This document shows, in pieces, positions 18,707-26,978 of a DNA stretch of 38,675 nucleotides. The notes under the pieces were generated by a model. The model searched no databases, had not been told where the DNA came from, and worked only from the letters and a program-made list of their open reading frames with translations. Positions within the stretch are counted from its first letter, which is position 1, and every line of letters starts with the position of its first letter. Source of the stretch: Phycisphaerae bacterium. GTDB lineage: Bacteria; Planctomycetota; Phycisphaerae; SM23-33. A program made the position numbers and the translations under genes. The stretch covers positions 1-38,675 of the forward strand of contig JAFGEJ010000131.1 of assembly GCA_016931655.1 (NCBI GenBank). Reading direction: 5' to 3'.

Positions 18707-18819
18707 GTGGCACCTTCAACGTGAGTTCCGATCCCATCGGAATTCACGTTGTGGGTGCTCGTTTACATTGTTTTGTTCTCAGACACCCACAAGCTCGAAG
18801 ACGAGCTTGAAGGTGCCAC
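18707..18819 (+). repeat. Four-way-junction repeat element, copy 1
   Basis: Outer stem GTGGCACCTTCAA (18707-18719)/TTGAAGGTGCCAC (18807-18819); arm A hairpin 18720-18748; inner stem TTGTGGGTG (18749-18757)/CACCCACAA (18784-18792); arm B hairpin 18793-18806. Confidence 0.9.
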
Positions 18820-18822
18820 GAA

Positions 18823-20931
18823 TTATTTCTCCCGCAGGAGGGTTTCGTTGGTTTCCCGCCGGACGGTAATCGTCGCGGCGACCCTGCCGCTGGGGACGTA
18901 GTCCATGTTCTCCTCCCGCAGGAGCGACGCGGTGAAGGATCGCACGTCCGGCAGGTCCGCCTGTTGCAGTGTGCGGGATTTTCCGCCGGGCAGGTCGGGC
19001 AGTTTTTCCGTTCCGACGGCCAGTCCGCCGCGATGGATCGGAACGTGCAGATACAGCCGGTCGCCGCGCGGCTCAACGCTTTTTTGCAGCGCCGTCAGCA
19101 GTTCCGGCACGCTGCGCGGCGCGAAGTCCTGCGGCTGTTCGCGGCGATGCAGTTCTTCCGCGAATCGCACGTCGCCGGCCGTCAGGGGATACGAACCGTC
19201 CGGCAGGTTCGCGGGGAGCTTCAGGGAAATCGGAACGCGGCGGCGTTTCTGACGATACGGTTCGATCAGGACCGTGCCCGTGACGGTCTGCCCCGGCTGC
19301 CAGATCGCGCCGTTGAGTTTCACGTCGAGGAGTTTCGCCCGGAGACTGCCCTTGTAGATGGACAGGTTCACGTCGATTCGTTTGACCTCCGGGGCCGGTC
19401 CGAACGGATTGTTCAGCAGGGCGAAGATCGGCCTGGCGGTGTCGGAAATCACGGCGTAGATTTCATCGTCGCTTGTGACGTTCACGGCGTGGTACTCGCC
19501 CAGCTCGCCGAAGTCGATTCGCACCTCGTAGCGGACGTAATGTTCCACGGGCGGCATACGAAGAGCGTAGGCCGACACGTCCACCATCGCCGCCGCGAGG
19601 CGGGGGGTGTAATACCGCTGGCGGGCCAGTTGGTAGCGAAAGGTCTGTTTTCGGGCGTCCTCGGCCTGGTCCACGCGGACGGTCATGGGGATCATTTCCA
19701 CCATTGGCCCGACGCGCCCCGCGACGGCGACCTCTTCGTCGCGCGTCAGGGCGCCGACGGGACGAATCGCCGAGCCGAGCTTGAAGCTCGTTCGCAGCGT
19801 GCGGATAACCTGGTGGATATAGGCGGTTCCCATCGGCAGGCGGACGTTGCCCTCGCCGAACATACTGTGCCCGAAGGCCAGCACCGTATCGCCCAGCACG
19901 TCGGTGACCGTGCCGACGCCCGTCCAGTCCTGATCGCCCGTGACCAGCGCGACGGAGACAGCCGAGCCGGGCTGGAGCGTAACTTCCTCCAGTTGCCTGC
20001 GGTTCATTCCGCCGAAGCCCGCCTCGGCGGGCAAGGCCCCAGCCGCCACGGGGCGAAGCCCCATCGGTTCCATCTGCTGGCTGAGCCGATCCAGAATATC
20101 CGCGTCGCAACCCGAAACGCAGATCGGAACGGCCAGCGGGCAAAGTCGCCCCCTTCCCGGTGCGGGGCGCGGCGGCGAGGATAACTCGTAAAACGTTCCT
20201 TTTCCGGGCTTTAATGCGATGTTCAGAAACGCCTTCGGCGACATTCGTCCCACGGTCTGGGCGCCCCAGGCCGACGGCGGGGAATCATTGTCCTCCGGGC
20301 GAGATTCATGCGTCGGGCGGGTCGAAGGCTGTGTTGCCGGCTGAGTTGCCGGCTGCGTTGCCGGCTGCGTCGAAGTTGTGGAACCTGGCGGAGCGGGTGC
20401 TCCGCCAGGCAGATTTTCTGCTCCGCCAGGCAAATTTTCCGTGGTGGTTTTTGTTTCTTCGGGCAGCACGCCGGGCATGGCGAGCATTTGCGTGATCGGC
20501 TGCAGGCCGCACTGCGGCTCGGTCGCCAGCGACCAGCCGAACGCCACCGCCCCGATGAGCTTGTCCTTCCCGTCGCGCGGGTCCTTCACGTACACCGGCG
20601 AGCCGCTCATGCCCTCCACGACCCGGCTTTTCTCCAGACCCTGGCCGGAGAGCTTCGCCAGGATCACGTCCCGCTGGGGCATGTACGGAAAGCCGCGAAC
20701 GACGGAAATGATTTCCACGTCGAATCGTTCGATTTTCGTGCCGGAAAAGACGCTCAGGCCGTAGCCTTTCATTCCCCGCTGCAGGTGGCGGTGGTGGAGA
20801 TATTTATCGGAATGTTCGACGAACGCCTCGGCCCGCGCCATGGCGAGGTCGGACGGTACATCCCCCGCGCGGGTCCATCCGCACCAGCCGCACGTCATCA
20901 CAGCCGCCATGCCGAACGTGAACCACCGCAT
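18823..20931 (-). CDS. Exported SpoIVB-like peptidase S55 domain protein with permuted motif order
   Basis: Signal peptide; MKGYGLSVFSGTKIERFDVEIISV...GMSGSPVYVKDPRDGKDKLIGAVAFGW; later GTVTDVLGDTVLAFGHSMFGEGNVRLPMG. Confidence 0.75.
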   Translation of the reverse strand: MRWFTFGMAAVMTCGWCGWTRAGDVPSDLAMARAEAFVEHSDKYLHHRHLQRGMKGYGLSVFSGTKIERFDVEIISVVRGFPYMPQRDVILAKLSGQGLEKSRVVEGMSGSPVYVKDPRDGKDKLIGAVAFGWSLATEPQCGLQPITQMLAMPGVLPEETKTTTENLPGGAENLPGGAPAPPGSTTSTQPATQPATQPATQPSTRPTHESRPEDNDSPPSAWGAQTVGRMSPKAFLNIALKPGKGTFYELSSPPRPAPGRGRLCPLAVPICVSGCDADILDRLSQQMEPMGLRPVAAGALPAEAGFGGMNRRQLEEVTLQPGSAVSVALVTGDQDWTGVGTVTDVLGDTVLAFGHSMFGEGNVRLPMGTAYIHQVIRTLRTSFKLGSAIRPVGALTRDEEVAVAGRVGPMVEMIPMTVRVDQAEDARKQTFRYQLARQRYYTPRLAAAMVDVSAYALRMPPVEHYVRYEVRIDFGELGEYHAVNVTSDDEIYAVISDTARPIFALLNNPFGPAPEVKRIDVNLSIYKGSLRAKLLDVKLNGAIWQPGQTVTGTVLIEPYRQKRRRVPISLKLPANLPDGSYPLTAGDVRFAEELHRREQPQDFAPRSVPELLTALQKSVEPRGDRLYLHVPIHRGGLAVGTEKLPDLPGGKSRTLQQADLPDVRSFTASLLREENMDYVPSGRVAATITVRRETNETLLREK
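20334..20440. repeat. In-frame tandem repeats and palindrome within the S55-protein CDS
   Basis: ~12-bp gttgccggctg(c/a) tandem (TQPA repeats) and CCTGGCGGAGC(gggt)GCTCCGCCAGG perfect hairpin (20384-20409) followed by a 21-bp direct repeat (ENLPGGA x2). Confidence 0.85.
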
Positions 20932-21004
20932 CCGTGTCCTCTCCGATCCTTCGGGGAGATATCCTACCCGCTGAAGAAGGGCGTCATCAAGGAGAAATCC
21001 TGGC

Positions 21005-23146
21005 TTACAGCGCCTTGACGATCACGAGTGTGATGTCGTCTTCCTGCGGGCCTGCGCCTTCGTGGAAGGCGACCACCGCCTCGACGACGGCCTGGTGGAT
21101 TTCGGCGGCCGATTTGTCGGCGTTGGCGAGAATCACGTCGAACATCCGCCGGCGGGTGAACATGTCCCCGGCGGAATTTTTCGCCTCCCAGATTCCGTCC
21201 GTGCCGACGGCAAGGATATCGCCCGGTTCCAGCGTGATCGGCCCGGAACCTTTATAGGGCACGTCCTCCAGGACGCCGAGCACCATTCCGCCGCCGGTCT
21301 GGAGTTCCTCGATTTGCCCGGTCGCCCCGTGCAGCCAGACGGCCGGGTCGTGCCCGCCGGAAACCCAGCGGAGCGTGCGGTGTTTCGCGTCCAGCAGGCC
21401 GTAGAACAGCGTGAGAAACCGCTCGTCGCCGGTGTCGCGCACGAGGTGCACGTTGATGTCCTCGAACATCTTTCCCAGGTCGTCGCCGTGGGTGGCGACG
21501 TGGCTCCTCAGCACGGCCCGGGCCGAGGCCATCAGCAGCGCCGCGCCGATGCCGTGCCCGGTGATATCGCCCACGGCGATCCCCACTTTTCCGTCCCCCA
21601 GCTCCGCCAGGTCGATGAAGTCGTAGTAGTCGCCTCCGGTTTCGTCGCTGTATCGGCTGGCGCCGGCGATGTCGAACCCTTCCAGCTTCGGCGGGGTGTG
21701 GGGAAGAAGATGCTGCTGCACTTCCATCGCCAGGGCGAGGGATTCCTTCATTTTTTCGCGTTCGCGCAAGGCCGGGCCTGTCGCGTTGAACACGTTGCCG
21801 AGTTCCTCCAGTTCATCGCGGGTGTGAATCTCCACGCGGGCGTCGAAATCGCCGCCGGTGAGTTTTTTCGCCCCGTCGGCCAACTGGCGGATCGGCTGGG
21901 TGAGCATCCGGCTGCGACGGAACGCCAGCAGAACCACCAGCACGATCACCCACAGGAGAATGAAACCGGTGATCCCCAGGGCCTCGCGGGTGATTTTCTC
22001 AATGACCGCGTCCACTCGCCGGGCGCCGGCGACCACCTGCTCGTACGGCACGAGGATTACGGAAACCAGTTCTCCGTCGCCGTAGACGCTGTAGGCCCAG
22101 AGCATGTCCCGTCCCTGATAGCCCATGCGTCGCACGCCGGGTCTTCCCTCGGCCACGTCCTGCAGCAGGGCGATCATTTCCTTCGGGTTGTCCGAGCGAA
22201 GCGTTTCGAAGTCCAGTTGTTTCTTCCACTTGAGTCCCTGGTATTCGTAGCTTTTCTGGTTGAAGACCGTCAGGCGGATGGCTTCGTCCCGGTCGGCCGG
22301 CTGAACCAGCGCGTGAAGAACCCGCGACGATTTTTTCCACTCCGTCGGCAGGTGAAGTTCGTTCAGCACACTTGCCAGCGGCACGTCGATGGCGGTCACG
22401 CCGGCAAAGTCTCCGTTGGGACGAAACACGCTCATGGAACAGGTCAGCGTCACCGTGCGCGTGGAAACGTCCGGGAAAATGGTCCAGACCGGTTCGAGTG
22501 TATCCTGCTGTTTGGCCTTGCGATACCATTCCCGCACGCGGGGATCGTAATCGCCCGGGTATCCGCCGTGGCCGGGATAGGACGAATGAAACCCGCTCTC
22601 CAGGGCGGTGTACATCCAGGTTTTCATGCTTGGGTCGAACTGGTACAGGCGGGCATAGGCTTCGGGCATGGTGCTCAGGCGTGCCATGTCCTGTTGGACG
22701 GATTCGGGATTCACACCGGGGGCGATCACAAACACCTGTTCTCGAAACGACACGGGGATGGGGTGTTTCTTCTGGTTCGCGTCCAGGCGGAAATACTTAT
22801 CCAGCGTCTGCATGTCGTCGGGCAGGCGGTCCTGTTTGTCATAGTTGACGTTCAGAAAGACGGGGGATGGTTTCGGCGGCGGGGCGCAAAGGCGGTTTTC
22901 CACCTCTCTCGCCTGGGCCAGTACCGTCATGGCCACCAGTTCCCGGTCCCGCTCGACGATGCGCACGTAATCTCCGACCAGCCCCTGGAGATAATTCCTC
23001 GCGTCGTTTTCGAGGCTTTCGAAGGCGATGTTTTCGACCCGGCTCTGGATGCGCCGCGTCGAGAGATGATGGTCCAGCGCCACCAGGAGCATGGGCGCCA
23101 GGGCGATAACCAGCATGACGCGGAGAAGTCGAACGCGGATCGTCAT
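21005..23146 (-). CDS. Sensor-type PP2C serine phosphatase (Cache-like + HAMP + SpoIIE/RsbU domain)
   Basis: Two TM segments flanking a large extracytoplasmic domain, HAMP-like [45 protein letters not shown], SpoIIE domain [37 protein letters not shown]...[16 protein letters not shown]. Confidence 0.9.
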   Translation of the reverse strand: MTIRVRLLRVMLVIALAPMLLVALDHHLSTRRIQSRVENIAFESLENDARNYLQGLVGDYVRIVERDRELVAMTVLAQAREVENRLCAPPPKPSPVFLNVNYDKQDRLPDDMQTLDKYFRLDANQKKHPIPVSFREQVFVIAPGVNPESVQQDMARLSTMPEAYARLYQFDPSMKTWMYTALESGFHSSYPGHGGYPGDYDPRVREWYRKAKQQDTLEPVWTIFPDVSTRTVTLTCSMSVFRPNGDFAGVTAIDVPLASVLNELHLPTEWKKSSRVLHALVQPADRDEAIRLTVFNQKSYEYQGLKWKKQLDFETLRSDNPKEMIALLQDVAEGRPGVRRMGYQGRDMLWAYSVYGDGELVSVILVPYEQVVAGARRVDAVIEKITREALGITGFILLWVIVLVVLLAFRRSRMLTQPIRQLADGAKKLTGGDFDARVEIHTRDELEELGNVFNATGPALREREKMKESLALAMEVQQHLLPHTPPKLEGFDIAGASRYSDETGGDYYDFIDLAELGDGKVGIAVGDITGHGIGAALLMASARAVLRSHVATHGDDLGKMFEDINVHLVRDTGDERFLTLFYGLLDAKHRTLRWVSGGHDPAVWLHGATGQIEELQTGGGMVLGVLEDVPYKGSGPITLEPGDILAVGTDGIWEAKNSAGDMFTRRRMFDVILANADKSAAEIHQAVVEAVVAFHEGAGPQEDDITLVIVKAL

Positions 23147-23227
23147 AATTTCTTTCTACCCGGAATTCTCCCGGCAAAGCAAGTCCCAATCCGCGCGCCT
23201 ACAATGGTTCGTGCGGAGAAAGACGCG

Positions 23228-23764
23228 ATGAAACGGGTTTTGTTCCCATTGCGAATCTTCGGGACGGCCTTGGCGATTCTGCAGGCCGTCGGATGCGACA
23301 CCGCCCCACCGCCGGGCGGGGAGGAAACCTCCGTGAACCCGTCGAAACCGAAAATCGTCAAATCGGACGCCGAATGGAAACGCACCCTCACACCGGAGGA
23401 ATATCGCATCACACGGCAGTGCGGCACCGAGGCGCCTTTTACCGGGAAGTACTGGAATACCAAGGAGAAAGGAACGTACCTCTGCGTCGCCTGCGGCCAG
23501 CCGCTGTATTCCTCCGGGACGAAATTCGATTCGGGCACGGGCTGGCCCAGCTTCTGGGCGCCGCTGGAGGAGGAACATATCGAAGTGCGCACCGACACGT
23601 CGCACGGGATGGTCCGCCGGGAATTGCTCTGCGCCCGTTGCGGGGCGCACCTGGGGCACGTCTTCGACGACGGGCCGGCCCCGACGGGCCAACGCCATTG
23701 CATCAACTCCGCCGCCCTTCGCCTGCAACGTACGGAGGAAAACGCTCAGACCACCAGGCCCTGA
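23228..23764 (+). CDS. msrB: Peptide-methionine (R)-S-oxide reductase, predicted lipoprotein
   Basis: [62 protein letters not shown]; CxxC pairs; N-terminal lipobox-like QAVGC. The long ORF 21062-23764 start is an artefact. Confidence 0.9.
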   Translation: MKRVLFPLRIFGTALAILQAVGCDTAPPPGGEETSVNPSKPKIVKSDAEWKRTLTPEEYRITRQCGTEAPFTGKYWNTKEKGTYLCVACGQPLYSSGTKFDSGTGWPSFWAPLEEEHIEVRTDTSHGMVRRELLCARCGAHLGHVFDDGPAPTGQRHCINSAALRLQRTEENAQTTRP

Positions 23765-23768
23765 CGGA

Positions 23769-23794
23769 ATCGCCGCGAGAAGAAGCGCGGCGAT
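23769..23794. terminator. Hairpin between convergent msrB and PPDK-like gene (ATCGCCGCG...CGCGGCGAT); possible transcription end signal without a U-tract
   Basis: 9-bp perfect stem 23769-23777/23786-23794, 8-nt loop. Confidence 0.35.
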
Positions 23795-23818
23795 CCGTCG
23801 CCGGCGGGGTTTGGTGTA

Positions 23819-26419
23819 TTATTCCGCCTGCTTCCTTTCGCGGTAGAGCATCACGTCCTGCTGGAGGAAGTCGGCGTGCAGAACGAGGGCCGCATCAGGG
23901 AAGTCGTCAGCATTCTTCACGTGGATGACGTTCTCCAGGCCTTTCGCCTCGGGCAGCAGGTCCGCCAGGCGATTGGGGGCCGAGCGGAACGCCTCCTTCC
24001 GCAGCAGACTGTCGGGCCGGCTGGGGAACAGGGCGAAGTAAAGAACGTCGGACTCCACCAGGTCGTTGAAGAAATGCGTTCCCAGGCTCACGTCCGGGAC
24101 AAGATCTTCGCGCATGGCGACCACTTCGCAGAGCACCGCCACCCGGCTGATTTCCGCGAACGTCACCGGCACGCCCAACTCCGGGCTTCTCGTGCCCCAT
24201 CGGCCCGGGCCGATGAGCATCTGCACGACCTGGGGCGTCTCGTCACACGCGTGCACGAGTTGTCCCACGCGGCGGGCGATGGTGTGGCGGTCGTTTAGGG
24301 GCAGCCGGCCATATTCCGCCGGGTCGATGAAGATCACGCGATCCACGTTGCAGGTGCGACGCTGGCCGATCACCGCGCCGCGGGCGCGCAGGAGACATTG
24401 CTCAGGCTCGACGGTCGGCGTTTCGGCGGCCGGCCCCTGCCGCTGCACCTGCAAAGGGCGACATTGCAGGAGATTGATCTTGTATCCGCGGTCCTCTTCC
24501 GGGAAGTTGGCGGCGAATTCGATGTCCACGGGATACGCGTAGGCCTTCTGGAGGGTTTGCAGCAGTTCACGCATGTCGCGCACGAAATCCGTCTCGTGCA
24601 GCAGATTCTCGAACGTCAGCACGCCGGAGGCTTCCCCGCCGACGGCGCCGTCGGATCGGCCGGCGAACAGGTCCATCGGCAGGTCGCTGCTCTGTTGCGC
24701 AACTTCGCCGAATCGCTTTGCGACGAGTTGATTGGCCTCCAGGTCCAGCACGTCCACGCGCCGCTGGGAGAATTTCCGCACCTCGTCGAAATTGCACTCC
24801 GGTCGAACGTCCGGGGCGTTGAGAGCGACGATGCGGGTGTAGTCGTCGTCGCTGCGGTCCACCGCGCGCGTGCCCAGGCCGAACACCAGCCGCAGCAGGC
24901 CGGCCTGCGGATCGATCTTCGGATTCCACACGTAGGGATTGAAGCTGAACCCCACCCCGGCGATCGGCGGGAAGAACAGATGCTCGTGCATGCGCCCGCT
25001 GACGCGCTGCACCAGCAGGGCCATCTGCTCGTCGCATTCCAGCAGGCCCCGCTCGTGGCGATAACTCAGCGCGGAATCGCCCATCGAACTGGCGTAGATC
25101 GTCAGCACCGCGGCCAGGAAGTCGTCCAGCCGCTGGCGGCGCGGGCCCTGATTCGCGCAGAAGACGCTCTCGTACTTGCCCGCGAAGGCGTTGCCGAAAT
25201 TGTCCTCCAGCAGGCTGGAGGAACGGACGATGATCGGCGACTGGCCGAAGTAGTCCAGCACGTCCTCGAACTGCCGCAGGATATCGTCGGGAAACGTGCC
25301 CATGAGAATGCGATGCCTTCCCCGCACCGCGCCTTCCAGCAGCGTTTTGGGGTCGCGCAGCGAGGTGCGAATCCACCACAGGCCGTTGCGCACCATGAAC
25401 GAGAAAAACACGTCCGAACCGATGTAAAACGAGTCGTGCGGTTCGAGCTTCTCGCCCAGGCGGGGATGGTCCTTGCGCAGAATCGCCCGCGAAAGCAGCA
25501 TGCCCACGCTTTTGCCGCCGATGAGTCCCGAACCGACCAGCCGCCGCCCGATAGTCACCACGTCCTGGAGCGTGAGGTATTTCTCCGCCAGCGCCAGGAC
25601 GCGCGGGTCCCGGCTGACGATCATGCGCAGCAGCCCGTGGAGACATTCCCGTTCTTTTTCTTCGTCGCGATGGCCTTGCTTCCGGTTTCGCAGGATTTCC
25701 TCGGCCTTCTGGAACGTGGTGTTCCACACGCCGATCTCCCGGCTGCCGGATTCCAGGCGCGACCAGGATTCATCGGCGTGGATTGCCCCGATGACCGCGC
25801 TTTCCGTGACGGGGCGGAAGTCCTCGCCCTTGCGGACGTGCAGCAGGTTCATCGTCGGGCTGTGCCTGGCCAGCACCTTCAGCGGATGCACGTACGTCGC
25901 GCCGCCGTGCGTGTAGACGTTCATGAAAATCTGCGTGGTTTCCAGAATCGCCGACGTGGCGTGGTAGGAATGGCGATTCCGCAGGATGCCGAAAAACGCC
26001 AGCGCCTCCACGTCGTAGAGATATGGGCAGGTGAGCATGAAGAAGTTGCCCAGCATTCGGTCGGAATACCAGTGTTCCGCCAGGCCGCTGAGGCAGTCGA
26101 ATACGTACGCCCCGCCGCGCCCGTGCCGGTCGATCACGCGATGGATGGCGGTCACGAACGACTCGAAGCCTTCCGAGGCGTCGAGTGTGTGGATGTCCAC
26201 GTCCGGGCCGGGTTCAAGCAGCGGCGGATGGTCCGCGAAGCGGAGATAGATCAGCCGGGTTCCGATCCGACGGGCGGCCTGGCAGTAGGGGGGGACGAAC
26301 TGGGCGTAATCCTCCACCTTTTCCACCTGCCAGACGATGTTGTCACCGGGGATCAGGCCCTTAAGCACCCGGTCCAGCCCCGCCAGGCCCGTACTGAGTT
26401 TGGCGTCAATCTGCGGCAT
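23819..26419 (-). CDS. Degenerate KaiC-like domain fused to PEP/pyruvate-binding (PPDK_N) domain
   Basis: N-term STGLAGLDRVLKGLIPGDNIVWQVEKVEDY (KaiC-like without GxxxxGKT); C-part IGGKSVGMLLSRAIL, IIVRSSSLLEDNFGNAFAGKYESVFCANQG, VDIEFAANFPEEDRGYKINLLQCRPLQ typical of PPDK_N. Confidence 0.8.
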   Translation of the reverse strand: MPQIDAKLSTGLAGLDRVLKGLIPGDNIVWQVEKVEDYAQFVPPYCQAARRIGTRLIYLRFADHPPLLEPGPDVDIHTLDASEGFESFVTAIHRVIDRHGRGGAYVFDCLSGLAEHWYSDRMLGNFFMLTCPYLYDVEALAFFGILRNRHSYHATSAILETTQIFMNVYTHGGATYVHPLKVLARHSPTMNLLHVRKGEDFRPVTESAVIGAIHADESWSRLESGSREIGVWNTTFQKAEEILRNRKQGHRDEEKERECLHGLLRMIVSRDPRVLALAEKYLTLQDVVTIGRRLVGSGLIGGKSVGMLLSRAILRKDHPRLGEKLEPHDSFYIGSDVFFSFMVRNGLWWIRTSLRDPKTLLEGAVRGRHRILMGTFPDDILRQFEDVLDYFGQSPIIVRSSSLLEDNFGNAFAGKYESVFCANQGPRRQRLDDFLAAVLTIYASSMGDSALSYRHERGLLECDEQMALLVQRVSGRMHEHLFFPPIAGVGFSFNPYVWNPKIDPQAGLLRLVFGLGTRAVDRSDDDYTRIVALNAPDVRPECNFDEVRKFSQRRVDVLDLEANQLVAKRFGEVAQQSSDLPMDLFAGRSDGAVGGEASGVLTFENLLHETDFVRDMRELLQTLQKAYAYPVDIEFAANFPEEDRGYKINLLQCRPLQVQRQGPAAETPTVEPEQCLLRARGAVIGQRRTCNVDRVIFIDPAEYGRLPLNDRHTIARRVGQLVHACDETPQVVQMLIGPGRWGTRSPELGVPVTFAEISRVAVLCEVVAMREDLVPDVSLGTHFFNDLVESDVLYFALFPSRPDSLLRKEAFRSAPNRLADLLPEAKGLENVIHVKNADDFPDAALVLHADFLQQDVMLYRERKQAE

Positions 26420-26450
26420 GGGGTAAAGTTACCTGCAGAATGTGAGAATG

Positions 26451-26663
26451 TTAAGCGAAGGCCAATCGACGGCCTTTGGGTTGAGGAATGGGGTCGTTGC
26501 ATTCTTTGGCCGTTTCCAGCCAAAGTGCAATGGCGTCCTTGGCGTTGGCCAGTGCGGCTTCCTGCGTATCCCCGTGGGCCATGCAACCCGGAAGTTCCGG
26601 AACATCCGCGACAAAGGCGTCATCTTCCTCGCTCCAGAATATAATGATTTCATACCGAGTCAT
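26451..26663 (-). CDS. HicB-like antitoxin family protein
   Basis: MTRYEIIIFWSEEDDAFVADVPELPGCMAHGDTQEAALANAKDAIALWLETAKE - typical HicB-like partial RNase-H fold. Confidence 0.85.
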   Translation of the reverse strand: MTRYEIIIFWSEEDDAFVADVPELPGCMAHGDTQEAALANAKDAIALWLETAKECNDPIPQPKGRRLAFA

Positions 26664-26702
26664 TATTCATCTCCGGCAGGCAATCCTTTCTACGAAATGA
26701 TT

Positions 26703-26935
26703 TCCTTGTCCCGAAGGGACAAAAAGCGTTTAGCCGGGGGTGTCAACCCCCGGAACCGGTTTTCAATACCTTTGAGTCCCAAAGGGACGACAGCAGTTTT
26801 GCGCAATTGATGAAATATATCGAATCGCTGCCGTCCCTTCGGGACTCAAATCATTATACTTTCTTCCGGTGGTTCGCTTCGCTCACCACCGGCTAAATGC
26901 TGTCCAGCCCTATCGGGCTTCAAAACCGATCCAAT
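26703..26935. repeat. Cluster of palindromic hairpin repeats (GTCCC-GAA-GGGAC; CCGGGGGT-GTCA-ACCCCCGG; GAGTCCCAAAGGGACG...CGTCCCTTCGGGACTC; CCGGTGGT...ACCACCGG; AGCCC-TATC-GGGCT)
   Basis: Read directly from sequence; no ORF between hicB-like and the HD gene apart from spurious ones. Confidence 0.8.
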
Positions 26936-26978
26936 CGGAATCACAAATATATTAATAACTTGTTTCGATAAACGCTAT

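Noticed and set aside
21062-23227. Long 5' extension of the 900-aa plus ORF ending with msrB
   Set aside because: Antisense to the SpoIIE phosphatase; MsrB has its own signal peptide and start at 23228.
24398-26644. 748-aa plus-strand ORF opposite the KaiC/PPDK gene
   Set aside because: Antisense shadow ORF; the minus strand carries a coherent PPDK_N domain.
26429-26653. 74-aa minus ORF overlapping the hicB-like gene (considered as HicA)
   Set aside because: Out-of-frame translation of the HicB-like CDS; no HicA-like motif (no GSH/R catalytic His pattern).
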